Below, in pieces: positions 1 to 13,700 of a DNA stretch of 64,000 bases; within the stretch, counting starts at the first letter, position 1, and each line of letters starts with the position of its first letter. This stretch comes from Prosapia bicincta (Eukaryota > Arthropoda > Insecta > Hemiptera > Cercopidae). Below the pieces are notes generated by a model. That model was not told the origin of the DNA. It saw nothing but the letters and a program-made list of their open reading frames with translations, and searched no databases. The position numbers were made by a program, and so were the translations under genes. The stretch covers positions 47,386,342 through 47,450,341 of the forward strand of contig JBAIZL010000003.1 of NCBI GenBank assembly GCA_036971475.1, written 5' to 3'.

Positions 1-118
1 ATTGCTTGTGGATATGATAAAACCTTTTATTCCCAAAAGTGGGTATTTGTCCTGCAGTTTAAAAGCTACATAACGGAGACTTTCTGTTTTTAAAATGCCA
101 CATTCATTGTTAAAAATT

Positions 119-737
119 TTAATACTTGTTCACTGGACATTTCAAAGGTATCATCTTCTGTAGGGCTATTAGATTCATGATTTGATGAAACTGTTGATGT
201 ATTTTTACTGTTGGGCATACTTTTTCCGAGCCTTCTGCATTTTCCAGAGAATCGTTAAATTTTAAACACTCTTCAGTATCGGCTTCCCTGTTTGATTTAT
301 ACGATATAATCGAGGTTCTTAATCTATGCTTAAAATCAAATGGTTCGGGGTGATAATATTCTCGTATTACAAAGAATACTTTCTTCAAGACATCCTGATT
401 TAGTTTAGTGGTCAGTACATACTTAGAATTACATGTCTTTTGCAAATACACAAACATGTGTACCAAAGACTGAATTGATACTAAAATACCATTTTGAAAA
501 GGAAATAATTTTTTAAAACCATACACTAACGTGTACTTTATAAAATTTTAAGTGTTCTGTAAGGTTTTCATTTGCTGTTCAAGGTTAATGCTAAAAGGAG
601 ATGCGTTAACCTGATTTTTCTTTGTCTGAGATGTATACGGTGCCTCTGAATTAAATATGCCAAACCAATCATTGACTAGTTGCACTATGTCCGAAGTACC
701 TTTCCAATTAGGATTGTTTAGGAAACTCCTTTTTTCT
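119..737 (-). pseudogene. P-element/THAP9-like transposase fragment
   Basis: Seen: the - strand frame reads NWKGT, then VNDWFGIFNS (roughly 720 down to 640), an in-frame TAA at 548-550, then LFPFQNGILVSIQSL and LNQDVLKKVFF..HPEPFDFKHRLR. Known: the order 'WKGT..VNDWFD.FNS', 'PFQKG..S..SL', 'LNQD.LE.FF..IR....HP....FK.RL' is the C-terminal part of P-superfamily transposases, including THAP9. Inferred: this is the 3' half of a decayed P-like element. The N-terminal THAP domain and catalytic core were not found. The internal stop and the missing N-terminus make it non-functional. No terminal repeats were identified. Confidence 0.75.
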
Positions 738-1593
738 TAGTATTCTAGAGTTTTAACTATGGAACAAGAAAAAAGTACTGCAGCCAATCTTATACTTTGC
801 TTATTTTTTGCCTTCACATAAATATGTTCTTATGTCAATTTGAAAGCTATCTTTAAATAGCTTTTTGGTAATTCAACATCTCTTCTATACTATTTTTTTA
901 TTTTTTGGTAACACTGTAAAGTTTGGCATCGTATACCGACTTAAACCACAGTCACAAAGCCAAACGTTGATTAACCAAAACTACACAAATGCTGTCTGGG
1001 CACTGGAGGGAAGAACGTTCTGCTCGTCCAGCTTCTCGTCTATGATGTCACAGTCTTGGCGGGACCCTGACAATGTGCGCATAGGTAGACCCTTGTACTG
1101 TATGTACGGCCCTGAATGAAAGGGTTTCAAATTCTGAACTGTTACTTGTTAATCATTTCAACCAAAGTGGATGTGTTATCTGCCATAGCCCGAGTTGAAC
1201 ATTTTTGTGTAACAATTATAATCATAAAAATACCCTAAGTTTCACAAATAAAGTTATTTTTCTTTGTTCCTCAGTGTTTTATTTCTCTGTCCCTAAATGT
1301 CACAGATCTCTCTAACAAATCCTTATCGAACATGATCTTGTGTCCTTCTGAGTTACATACCTAGTTGTGTGATAGAGTCAGATTATTTACTCTACCTTGG
1401 AAATAGTTTCTTCAAATCTTTAAATAATTCTCTTTTACATTTAAAACATCTTTCTTCACTTTTTCTGGGATTTTTCAGAGATACCAACATTTTTACATTC
1501 ATAATGTAAAAACATAAAAAAAATTATTGTAGAAAATAATTGATAATAAATTAACACAAAACATTGTTAATCTAAGAAACTGTAATGATATAG
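738..1593. other. Intronic or upstream sequence without a recognised gene
   Basis: I see no coding exon here. A GC-richer patch at about 930-1130 differs from its surroundings and may be the rest of a transposon, possibly the P-like element to its left, but it gave no recognisable protein. The stretch just before 1594 is the end of the intron preceding the first visible NOP2 exon. Confidence 0.4.
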
Positions 1594-1772
1594 GTAGACA
1601 CATTTGAAGGCTTGGATGAGAATGAAGGAAATACAACAGAGTACAGTGATAGTGATGATGATGATGAGGAGGAGGAAGAAGAGGAGCAGGAGGTGGTGGA
1701 AGAAAAAGATGAAGACATTGTGCCTGTTGAAATGCCAATAAAACAGTTGAAAAAGAATGAAAAAACCAAAAG
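1594..1772 (+). CDS. NOP2: NOP2 exon A1: acidic exon, diverged duplicate of exon A2
   Basis: Acceptor ATAG at 1590-1593, donor GTAAGT at 1773. It enters in phase 0 and ends with two bases (AG) that complete Arg with the next exon. It reads [20 protein letters not shown], then a D/E run, then [12 protein letters not shown]. The exon at 8691 reads [20 protein letters not shown], a D/E run, then [13 protein letters not shown]. Both share start phase, end phase, length (179 against 167 nt) and motif order, so they are paralogous exons. The 8691 copy keeps the family's LLPIERA motif and this one has drifted. The pyrimidine tract is weak, so splicing of this exon should be confirmed from RNA. Confidence 0.8.
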
Positions 1773-4700
1773 GTAAGTAATTTTTTAATTATTTCAACGA
1801 TGTAAAAAAATAAATGTCTAATCTTAGCCCTTGTTTTGTTGGCTTCCAGCTCAGTGATGCTATAGTTTTATTGATGTTCTCAGATACAACTTTAGGGCTA
1901 CAAGTTTCATAGATAAGTATAGACCACCTTCTGAACTCAATATATCACTCCTTTGTGCCACCACTGTAATATGTAATTTGGTTTTCTGTTTAAGATACAA
2001 CACACATGGTATACTTACAATGTATATTTATATGTTTTATTTAAAATAAAGCAAAACCTTAAAATAATGGAATCCTCCTTATTTCACGAAATGTCTGATG
2101 TGTAGGTGTCGCTATTCAGAAAGGTAAAAAATACTGGTACGAGACAACAAATAAAGTTCCAATCCATATTAAAATTCCGACTCATTGTAAGGAAAAACAG
2201 ATTGCAAACTTTAGCTAACTATGTACATTTTGGGTTATAAAGACTTTGACTACTGATTATCTAAACTGCCTAAAGAGGAGTTGGACAATTTTTTTTTGCA
2301 CTAATATACAAATGTAAATTAGCCTTAATTGTGAAAACCTATTTTTAATTGAATCCCTATAATTAATTGGGATTGCCATAAGTTTATAAACATTACACAT
2401 CTTGCTATCACTGAAGTGACGTTGTTTATGGCATAACAAAACAAAAATTTGAATTAAACAGAACAAAATTTTGAACTGTTTGAACAGAATTTTATTTTAT
2501 TCAACCTGTCTTCATTATATAGGACCTTTTTATAGGCGTTGACACGTAAGCTAGCCCTTGGTCTTGGTGTGGCACTATGGGGAGGGGGGAGGGTTGCAGG
2601 TTAGGCAAAGACCGTTCTGCAAACATTTCCCCGGATGTAGACATACATCACTTATAGCATTTTGAGTTTCTTCTACTATAGCGCCTTCACAAGGATCGTG
2701 AGGACAATTGACGCAGTCTGCATGAGGCAGAATAGTTTTTTATTTAGGCTAGTACAGACAATAGGTCAAATGCCAGCTTATGTGTAATACCTATAATTAT
2801 AAATTTATTTGCTTGTTTTTTTATAGTTTTATTTGAAAATATTCTTGGGGATTAGAAGTATTAATAATACAGGAATAATATTTCTGTATACAAATTTAAT
2901 GATTTTTCTAGCTAAATTCTGGGTATTTTAATGTTAATAAAATTAATATTTTGCAAGATATTTTGTTTTGTGTCGACTTTATTTACATCAACACTATCAA
3001 AATTAATTTTTTTACAAGTTCTATTTAAAAACCACTATAAATTTATTGCCCATTTTGCAATTATTGATTGTACTATTGTATTATTATTGATACAATATTG
3101 ATTGTACAATAGAGATAAAACACAGGGAAGATATACTGTAATTTATTTTTATTTTACTATGAATAATTTAAACACTACTTAAGTTATGGCTCTGGGATCT
3201 ATTTTGTTTGCTCTCAGATGTAAAAAACCATTAGAAACCATCACCATTACCCCTCAAGCCTAGAGATGTATCCATTTGTAATGTTTACACACAAGCTTTC
3301 TTAGATTTTTGTGTGTGACTGTATGGAGCAAATAGCTCATCAATCTCTATCTTTAGACACACAAGCACATTTGACTTAAAAATCAGGCTTCGAGACAGGT
3401 TATCTATGTATCAGCCTATTTTTTATATAATTTTTACCGAAAGATACCAATAACATATAGTTTTCCGGCAGTGCAGTATTTAATATGCATTGTTTTTTTT
3501 ATAAATTTGAATAACTTTGGTATAAAATTTATTCTTCTGATAAGTAAAATTTATCATAACAAAAGCAGAGATTGAAAACAAATTATTGTGAAAATGTGAC
3601 ATTCCATTCTTGAAGAACACAAGGAGAGATGTGTGACAGCGATTCCGACAACCTGTATTTTTGGTACATCATATTGTACAAAAAAAAGTTGGAACTATAA
3701 CTATTGTTTTAATATTTAGTCTATACGTTTTGGTTCTATAATGTATTTACTTGATCTTACATGTGTAAAAAAATCAGATTGATTTATTTGTGTGAAAAAA
3801 CAGATTTTTATTAACGCATATTAATTATAAACGCATATTTATTTGAATAAACTTTTTTTTTAATTAGCACCCCAAAAGTTTTAAAAACAGTGTTATTTCA
3901 TGGGAGGATTTGAAATCTGGAAAACTTGCACCAGCCATAACTTGCTGATGAAACACTTTTATACCTATATTTGTATGAACGTTTTTTCTTATTTTTTCAA
4001 TGTAGATTCATCTCTGAAATATTTCTATTTATTAATTTTAATAACTGTATAAAACAACTGTGGCATAATGTTTAACATGAATAAATGAAACCTCTAAACC
4101 ACAAATGACTTTTTTCTCTTATTTAAAACCTTATGCACATTTCGATTGCATGGCAGTTATCCTCAGAGGTAATTTACAATAAAAATACCTAGTATCAAAT
4201 ACCTAATATCAATATCAAAATACCTAAAATACCAATATCTAGGTATTTTTATTGTAAATTACCTCTGGAGTAATCGAAATGTACATATGATTTTAAATAA
4301 AAGAAAAAAGTCATTTGTGGTTTAGAAGTTTCATTTATTTATATTAATTTTAATGTTATTAGTGTCTGAGGTTGGGTAAACTCAGATATAACGCTCACTC
4401 TCTTTGAGCGAATATGTATCATATATAAACACATTTAATTGCATAATGAACAGATTGTATTTAATTTATAATGGAATAAAAACTATTTGTGTTAATAAAC
4501 AATTTATATCTCATAAGAATTAAAATAACATAAATTGTTTTTTAAAATAATTTTCTGAGGTAATAAAGAAATATTTTGTATACTTTTTTCATGACTTTAT
4601 TGTTTGTGTAATACAACATGACAAGAGATGGTTTTGTTTATAATTTGTTAGTTTTTCACTGTTAATTAATATGTATTAGGTTATATTATTGTATAATAAA

Positions 4701-7700
4701 AACTGTTTGACATGAATTTTCACAGAACTGTCGGTAAAATAGAAGATAAAAAGAAAACTGCCAAGAAAAGAAAAGATGTTTCAAGTGATGACGAGGAGGA
4801 TGAAAATATTCAAGGTTTTACAGATGAGAACAGCAGTTGGTTGAAACCTAAAAACCAAACAAAACAAAAAGGAAGTGATAGTAAATCTAAGAAAAAGAGG
4901 AAAGGTGTATCAAGTGATGACGAAGAGGAAGAAGAAAGTGTTCGTGGATTTACAGATGATAACAGTAGTTGGCTCAAACCTAAGAAACAAACAAAACAAA
5001 AACAAAATACTAGTGGAATCAACACCAAAAAAAGGAAAGAAGAATCTAGTGATGAAGAGGTTGATGAAGTTATGGAAGAAGGTGAAGAGAGTGAAGAAGA
5101 TAGTAGCGGTGAAGAAAATTACAAGGTAATTATCGTTTTTATGATTATTACTTTTTTTGGTAACTTTTTATGCTCTAGAACTACAGAAACTTCAATGGAT
5201 AAAAATTTAGCTACTTCAAAATTTTCCTTTTTTTTGAAGCTTTTTTACATTTTAATGGAGAGAACTAAATGTCATCAATTGAAAATATGTATAAATTCTT
5301 TACTGTAATAGTATAACATCAATATATACTGATTAATGGACCCCGATTAAACCGGTTGCCGCTTATAACGAGCTATGTTTTGAAGATAGATCAGAGTCAC
5401 TGCAAAGCAGGCAAATATTTGTTGTATATAAACAGCAACTGACACGGTCACTGCCTTCTGTCAAACGGTTGAACCCAAACGGTTACTTTCACAAAACTCA
5501 CATCTGTTGGTTAAAACTATACCTAAATTGATGCTAAAGATTATAAATAACGTAGACATATCAATGTTGTTTATAATTAACTGATAAAGTGTTGACAATT
5601 GTTTAAAAAAGAAATTTTTCGCTAAACATTGACATGAAATGACATCAAAAAGCTTTCAATATCAGTGAACACTTACTAACTGAAATTATATAAACAACAA
5701 TTTTTACACTGTCATTGAGTTTTAACCCATTACGGACCTAATTAAATGCATGATATGGATACTAGCAGGTGCGAATTAATTCATCGCGTCAATTTAGTTG
5801 TATTTCTTTACAAAAATATTCTCATATATAAAGTACTAAATATTATATATTTTTATATGGGTGCAATTTTTTAATCGTTATTTTGTGCCTTAGTTAGTTT
5901 ATATTATTTGTTAATTGATTATTATGTGAAATTACATTAAGTAAAAACAAATTAAAAGTTACTTATGGTTTGAAGTTTACTTTAGATTCTAAGCTCCTAC
6001 TATTATTATTCATTTCGTATGTACACAAGAATACATTAATTATTAAAAATATTTACACTACTAACCGACATGAGTAAAACCTATACTGAGCTTCTCCCTT
6101 CAGTTGACGTAAAAACTGCTGAAGCATTCTACAGTGAAAGATCTTTTATAAGGTATTCTCTCATCCGGAACGTTCTATTAAACAGCACATTTTCAAAACC
6201 AAAACAAATCAGTACAGTAACCTTTTTTGTTGTTACAATATGAGACTCATCGGAAACACAGTACAAAACAGATGTCAATAACCAACCTAATCAGGAAATC
6301 GTTCAAGAAAAAGTAAACATATCATGGAGTAATATTGCGGCCTCTCTTACAACACTGATAATGTTTGTTGAAGTTAAGAAATCCTACTCGGCTTAGGAAG
6401 TTTTGCAACTGCATATGTTTCATTCAAAATTTCTTGAAAAACTGTCATCGCTTGTCCGGCTGTCAGCTATCCATGATTATTTTAAAAATCATGAAAACAT
6501 AAAGTCATTAGTCTTTTTATAGTTAAGTGTACAAAAAAAAGTTTTTAGCAAATAAATTCTTTTCTTTCTGCAATTGTTTTCTTATAAATTTTGTATACGT
6601 GAGCGTGTGCTTTTATTATTACGTACGGAAATACAGCAATATAGATACAAAAATATGGAAAGTAAGGAGTTTAATTTTCTTTGAGGGGTAGCATAACGTT
6701 ATGCACAGTATGTACTGTATATAGGCTATATAGATTAGGTTCTATTGTCCATAAGTTTTCGATAACTGGCAATATGCCAACCCTAAGGGTGCAGCATATT
6801 AGAGCTTTTACTGTATTATGTGCTGATGTCTGACAGAAGGTCAATTTGCCATAAATATCTTTTTTTATTTATGCTGTAAGTGTCAAGAGTTGATAAATAT
6901 CCATTAAGAAAGCACAGAGGTCTATTCTTGTGTGTGACAAATCAGAAAATATACTCTTGAAGCAAACCAATCAAACAACCACGACATTCAAGATTAGCTG
7001 GGCTAGTCTTTATACCCGCTACTAATAAATTGTCGTGCCTAACTGATTTAGTCCACAAACCGCAGTGGGTTAACTAAACGATAGCCACAGTGAATGCGTT
7101 TACTGATTTATAATTGTGTAAATAAAAGTTAAATATTTTTAATTGCTTTATTAAAATTAATTCCTTCTAATTAACTTTTTAAAGTCATTTGCATTTCTCA
7201 ATTTTATTTGGATTTTAACCAATTTACGAGAACTTTTAGCTTTATAAAGTGCTTTCATTAAAGCAGACAACCCTCAGCCCCAAATTAGTCTGTCACAATG
7301 AAGTTCTGCTATAATGCATTTATTCAACATTTGTGTGAAATAATATAACTGTATGTAAATATTTGACAATTAGCACAGGTTGTGTTTTTTTTATAATGTT
7401 TAGTACTTAGGAAAAATATATAATAAAATATCCATATAAGAATGTCATTTTGTTCAAAAGTTGTTCTAAATGACTGATTTTTAGTTACAAGTCACAGTCG
7501 CATGAAATCTTATTAGTGTATTATAAATGTTCTAATAATTATAGTGTTACAGTAAACTCCCGATTATCCGTGGAATAGGAGGGCTCGGCAACGCCGGATA
7601 ACGAATTCCCCGGATAATTCGCTATGAACAAAGAATACGCAAAACGATCGATAATCGATTATTATACCATAAGTTACACAAATAATGACCCCGGTTAGTG

Positions 7701-10700
7701 CAATTCACAAATAATCTTCAGAGGACAAAATAAATACAGAAAATAATTTAAAATGTCGATGTATTTGACGGATTATAACATGTACATTTATATGTCTAAC
7801 TATTTACAATACGTACATAAGTATATGTCGAAAGTAAGTACTGTATGTATGTATATATGTAATTTCCTTTACACATAATACTTTCACTTTTTAACAAAAA
7901 AATCTGTCATTTTCGTCTGTTTTTTTCTGAGCATTGATTTAGCTTTAATATGCGATCTAAGTTTCTTGAGAACCATTTTGTCGCACAGTGTCTACGTGTG
8001 TGACAAAGCCATAAAGATCGATAATGTATATGACAGACATGGATAATGCCTATGTCACGTCCTAGACTATTTATAGCCGAGATTAGCAGACATTTGTTTA
8101 CAATCTTATGATACACATTAGGTTTTTGGGCGTCCAGGCATTTTGTCATTGTCTCTTATATACAGTAGTCTTTTCGCCCCTTTTATTTCGCTGGCCCGTG
8201 TCGGGATGCTTCCCTTTCAATGTAAAAATTAGTATGTACGTATTTACATATCTATTCCCTTCATCTTAACTTCTATTAATCCTTATATGTATTTACTTCG
8301 TAATTCACCGTTTGGAAATTTAAACACATGAATCTGATTGGAATACAAATTTGATATTTGTAAAACAATGGCAGACCCCGGATAATCCGCAAACCGGTTA
8401 ATCCGGCCACGGATAATCAGGAGTTTACTGTATATAGTTATAGAAAATTTTCAAAAACTAAGATAAACCAAGAGAATTATAATAGCTAAGATTTATAAGG
8501 TCATTATAATACAACTCTATTTTATTAAATGATTTTTTTTAATGACAGATTGTATAAATTGTTGATTTTGTGTTTTGGTAATTGAAAAATGTTTTAATGA
8601 ATTCTAATTGTTTAAAAATAGTTCAAGGTACAGTGATTAAGACACATTCCATTGTTAATCTCTATAAACCATGATTTAAAAAATGTTTAGGTAGGTACAT
8701 TGAATGATCTTGATCAGGACGAAGAAAACACAACAGAAAATAGTGACAGCGAAGAAGACAATGAGAAAGTTGATGGTGAAGAAGGAGACGAAGAAGAAGA
8801 TTTATTACCAATTGAAAGAGCATCAAAAAAATTAAAAAAGAAACAAGAAAAAGAGAAGTAAGTGGAATATTGATATTAGATAAAATGATAACATAAGCAA
8901 ATTACATTATCATTTTTGTTTTTTAAATTTGTTTTAGTTGACAATTTTTATCATGAAATGATATGATGTTTACAAAATACATACATTAAATTGTTACACT
9001 CGAAAATCAAGACAGATAAAAATAGCATTTTTTTAATATTTACAGAAAATTGGCAGAAGAAGAAATGCAATTGAACATAAATACCAGAGAAGTGTTTGCT
9101 TTTCCAGCAGAAGATGACAAAACTCCTATTGGCATTCCAGAAGTAGAACAAAGAATTAGAGATAACTTGATGGTTTTGTCAAATTTTGAGAAGTTCCGGG
9201 AAAAAGATAGGTAAATGATTTAACTTTTAATGTTTTATTATTTTATGTTAACAATGGCCATAGGTAGAAAATGGAATAACTCATTTTAAAAGTTTTTTCT
9301 TCTATATTAACCTTCAAGTCAATTATGTGTGTATAACGACAATATTTTTGCCTGCAAGTGATATGGAAAAATCAGGACAATACAGAATTAATGACAAATT
9401 CTTTAAAATCTAGAATATAGGGAACTGATATTTTGAGTTTCTGTATAATTCGAGCCTATTTTATCTATTTGAAGGGAAATGAGTCAGGGGTCCAAGAAAT
9501 GTTTATAGCTATAAAGAAAATGAATCGAGCGCTCAAGAAACATTTATATCAGTACATCATGCAAGAAAATGAATCAGGCTTCCAAGAAATGTTTATATCA
9601 ATACGGTATTTTTCTTCCTCCCATTCTGTTGTTGTTATTTTGCGGTCGCTCATGTAGGCTGTTATGTTGTGTTTGAATGTCCGTATCAGTTATGTTTAGA
9701 TTATAGAAAGTCAATGGGCCATAAATATCTTTCTTTATTTGCGCTGTAAGTTTTGAAAGTCAACAAATATCTCTGCACAAGTGTCTAGTCTTGTGCGTGA
9801 CATATCAGACAGAAACTCTCTTGAAGCAAACAAATCAATCAAACAATCATGACACTTATGATTAGCTGGATTGGTCATTATTCCCGCTATTAATAAATCC
9901 GGTTCGGGCTGTTACCACATTGATCTGGATTTGAGGGGTTTTACTGTATCCTATTTTTTTTAATGCTTAGAAACTTGTACCTTGTAATCCAAGGGCATCT
10001 CGGTCCCGTTTACCTCGAATTATCGAGACTCTACTATATATGGAAATCAGGGAATCAGACAAGAAAATCTCTGTGAATTGTGTAGCCGGTTTACGAAACG
10101 ACATAACATAGTTCTGCTACTAAAATCCTAAAATTGCACAAAAGCTACCAAAAGATTTAGACAAGATTACTAAGTTTCATAGGTTTCTTATAAATATTTA
10201 TAAAACACGGGACTATGAGCTGGCTAACATTGGAATATGAATGAAACGCTACTGAATTTTTTTAAAATTTTTTGATTAAATTAAAATACAAATAGTGATT
10301 GAAATGGTTTAAAAATACATACAAATGAATACCCAATGCAATATTCATCAGAATATAACATACAATGGGACGCAGATGACAACGACCACAGTACTAATGA
10401 TGAAAGTGGCATAATAAAGGAAGATTTGTGGGATCCATATGGCGTTTTAGATGTAGACAGTGGGGCTTCTGATCCAGGTCTATAAGATTATATATTTTAA
10501 AAATTATGTTTGAGATTTTAAATTTTTTTAAATAATTACTGTAGGTATCTTGTATTACAGATAAATGTGTCAGTGAATTATGTTTCTCAATTACTCTAAC
10601 TACCCTGAATTTTTAAAAATTCGATTGTATAAATCATTTGTATAAGTCGACATGTGTTTTTTAAACATAATTTTACTTTTGAAACCTCAACATATATCTT

Positions 10701-13700
10701 GTGTAGTTTCTGGTAGTCGACTTCAATATAACTATTTATTACTGTTAAAATTCAGAACACTCTGAATCTGTATTATCATTAACTATCTGGCTCTGAATAA
10801 ATTCTAATTTCATGCAAACTTTTGTGAGTTACAATTTAAAATATTATACATTGAAAGTTTACTGTACAAAATCCATGTTGCAGTCTCTTTCATGGCTAAA
10901 CATTTACATAAAGATTTCTTCCAGTTTCATATTAGCTTTTAGTAACCATTCTGATTATAAAAACAAATTTTTACAATACAGTAGAGTCTAGATAATCTGA
11001 GTCTTAATTTTCCAAGCTTCCGTTAAATTCGAGCCTGTTTTAATTTGAGCTTATTTTATGTAATTGAAAAAAAATAATGAATCACGATTCCAAGAAATGA
11101 TTATAGCCATACAGTATGCAAAGGAAATGAGTTGGGCTTCCAATTAGTCTTCATGTAATTATGGTACTCAAAGGAAATAAGTCAGGCTTCCAAGAAAAGC
11201 TATATAAACTTATTTTGTGCATTCTTAATTATAGTATGTACTGTATTAGGGTATATTATAAATCCTATTTTTCTAATGCACAAGAATGTATTTCTGTATA
11301 ATCCGAGTTTTTGGTAATCCAAGGGGGTCTCGGTCCAATCTAACTTGAATTATCCAGACTCTAGTAGGAATACATGCACTGCTTTTTGTTTTTAGTTATA
11401 AAACTAAAACCTTTGTTGCAAGTCGAGGAAAGATTACATATATATAATACTAACACCTTTGTTGCAAGTTGAGAACAGATTACATAGGTGTAATACTAAA
11501 ACCTTTGTTGGAGGTCGAGAACAGATTACATAGATATAATACTAACACCTTTGTTGCAAGTTGAGAACAGATTACATAGGTGTAATACTAAAACCTTTGT
11601 TGCAGGTCGAGAACAGATTACATAGATATAATACTAAAACCTTTGTTGCAGGTCAAGGACAAATTACATAGATATACAGTCGGCGCCGCTTATTGTGATC
11701 ACGGTTAATGTTATCATTCGGTTATTGTTATCGTTTCATTGAAAAACAAACACGGACGTATATTAATACATTGTAATTAGGCCGCTTATTGTAATCATCT
11801 GTTCGTTTATTATTATCATTTAATTTGCCATGCAAATTCATATGCGTCAACGTATACTAGCATAGACCAAGTAAAAGTGTCTACAAAGTAGTGTAAACAG
11901 CACGTGCAACACACAATGACGCCCAATTCATAGAATGTTTATTTTTAGAATGACAGAAATACTTTATAACGGTTTCAGCACTTAGCACAGTTCTCAGAAT
12001 GTCTCCCTTACTCTTTGTTTACGCAAACACCCTAGCCTCGCTGAGTTGACTTTAGTTGTTTGTTAACATTAGTTGATGTTACTACTGAACCATTTACAGT
12101 ACAGTCCTACTGTATTTTTAACAGTGAATTTTTATGAATGTTTATTACAGTATTTCAGTATGATTTTATATAATTTAATTTTTAAAGATCTTTTTCGTTT
12201 GTTTTGTAGAGTTTAGTGTCACTTGAAGTTTCAAAGGACAGTATAGCAAGATGTCCGAATCTCAAAAGAAACGACGCGATTTAAGTCTTAAACAAAAACT
12301 TGATATTCTAGATAGGTACAGTAAATTCTGATAAAGACATCGTTCTGGGAAGGATCCGCAAGTGGAATCAGCTTTGAAATTGTGGTTTAAAAATGTTCGC
12401 GAAAAAGATGCTCGAGTTGACGGCCCACTAATGCATCTAAAAGCTGAGGATCTTGCCAAAAAAAATAGGAAAACAGGATTTTAAAGCCACAGATGGATGG
12501 TTCAATCGATGGAAGAAAAGGGAAAACATTGTTTACAAGAAAACGTGTGGTGAAAAAAAAATGCTGATTTTGTTGGAGCTGAGGACTGGTTACAATACGA
12601 ATGGCCAAAATCTTTGGCCGAGTATTCTCCTAGCTGCATATACAATGCAGATGAAACAGGACTTTATTATCGTGCTTTACCCGAACATACTTACTTATTT
12701 AAAAATGAAAGTGCTAACGGTTGTAAAATATGTGAACAAAGAATAACTGTTTTGTGTTGTGTTAACATGGTTGGTCATAAAGAAAAACTCTTAATTATCT
12801 GTAAATCTAAAAAGCCACGGTGTTTTCAAGGTATCAAAAAGCTACCAGTTGAATATCATTCAAACTCCTTGGATAACATCAAAAATTTTTAATGAATGGC
12901 TGACTAAATGGGATACCAGCCTCAAACGCAACATTGTCCTTCTACTAGACAACTGCACTGCACATAATGACATAAGCACTACGCTAAAACACATCTAAGT
13001 GATTTACCTTCCGGCCAATACTACATCAATTATTCAGCCATGTGACCAAGGTATAATTAAAAATCTCAAAGGTTTTTATCAACGAGAGATGCATGCTAGA
13101 ATTATAGAAAATATGGATGAATTTCAAACCCTTACCTCAAATGAATTGGCTAAAAAAACTTCTTTACTCGATGCTATTCATCTGATAGCAAAATCTTGGA
13201 ATGAAGTTTCTGAAAAATCTGAAAAATTGCTTTAGAAAAGGTGGGTTTTTTGTTGAAGAAAATCAAGAGCAAGCTACATCTGAGGAAGACTCTGAAGAGA
13301 ACTTGAAGCCTTTCGATTTGTCTTTAAAAGAATATACTGAGTGGATGGAAGTTGACGATAGTATTGAAACAGCAGCAGATGATAGTATTCAAACTGAAGA
13401 CGATATTTGTAAGGTAGTTGCTTCAACATCAAAAGTTACTGAAGAAGAAGAAGGCACCGATGATGACGAAAATGATAAATGTGTACCGCAAAGATCTAAG
13501 CAGGAAGTTCACCAAACTCTTGAGATTCTAAGGCAGTTTGTTCAACAAAAAGCAGAAAATTTCAACAAACATTATGAATATGAACAATTTATAAACAATA
13601 TTTTACGAGAAGAATACAGACACTCACATATAGAGGAATTCTTCGAGAAAAAGTAAATGTAAATAAGATTGAAGTGTTTTATAATGAAGTTTTATGTGTT

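Noticed and set aside
1499..1769. Serine/histidine-rich frames on the - strand opposite exon A1
   Set aside because: They are the complement of the acidic GAT/GAG-rich NOP2 exon.
4810..5129. Other-frame ORFs over exon B
   Set aside because: Shadows of the repetitive lysine/acid-rich NOP2 exon. The in-frame reading fits splice phases and the family.
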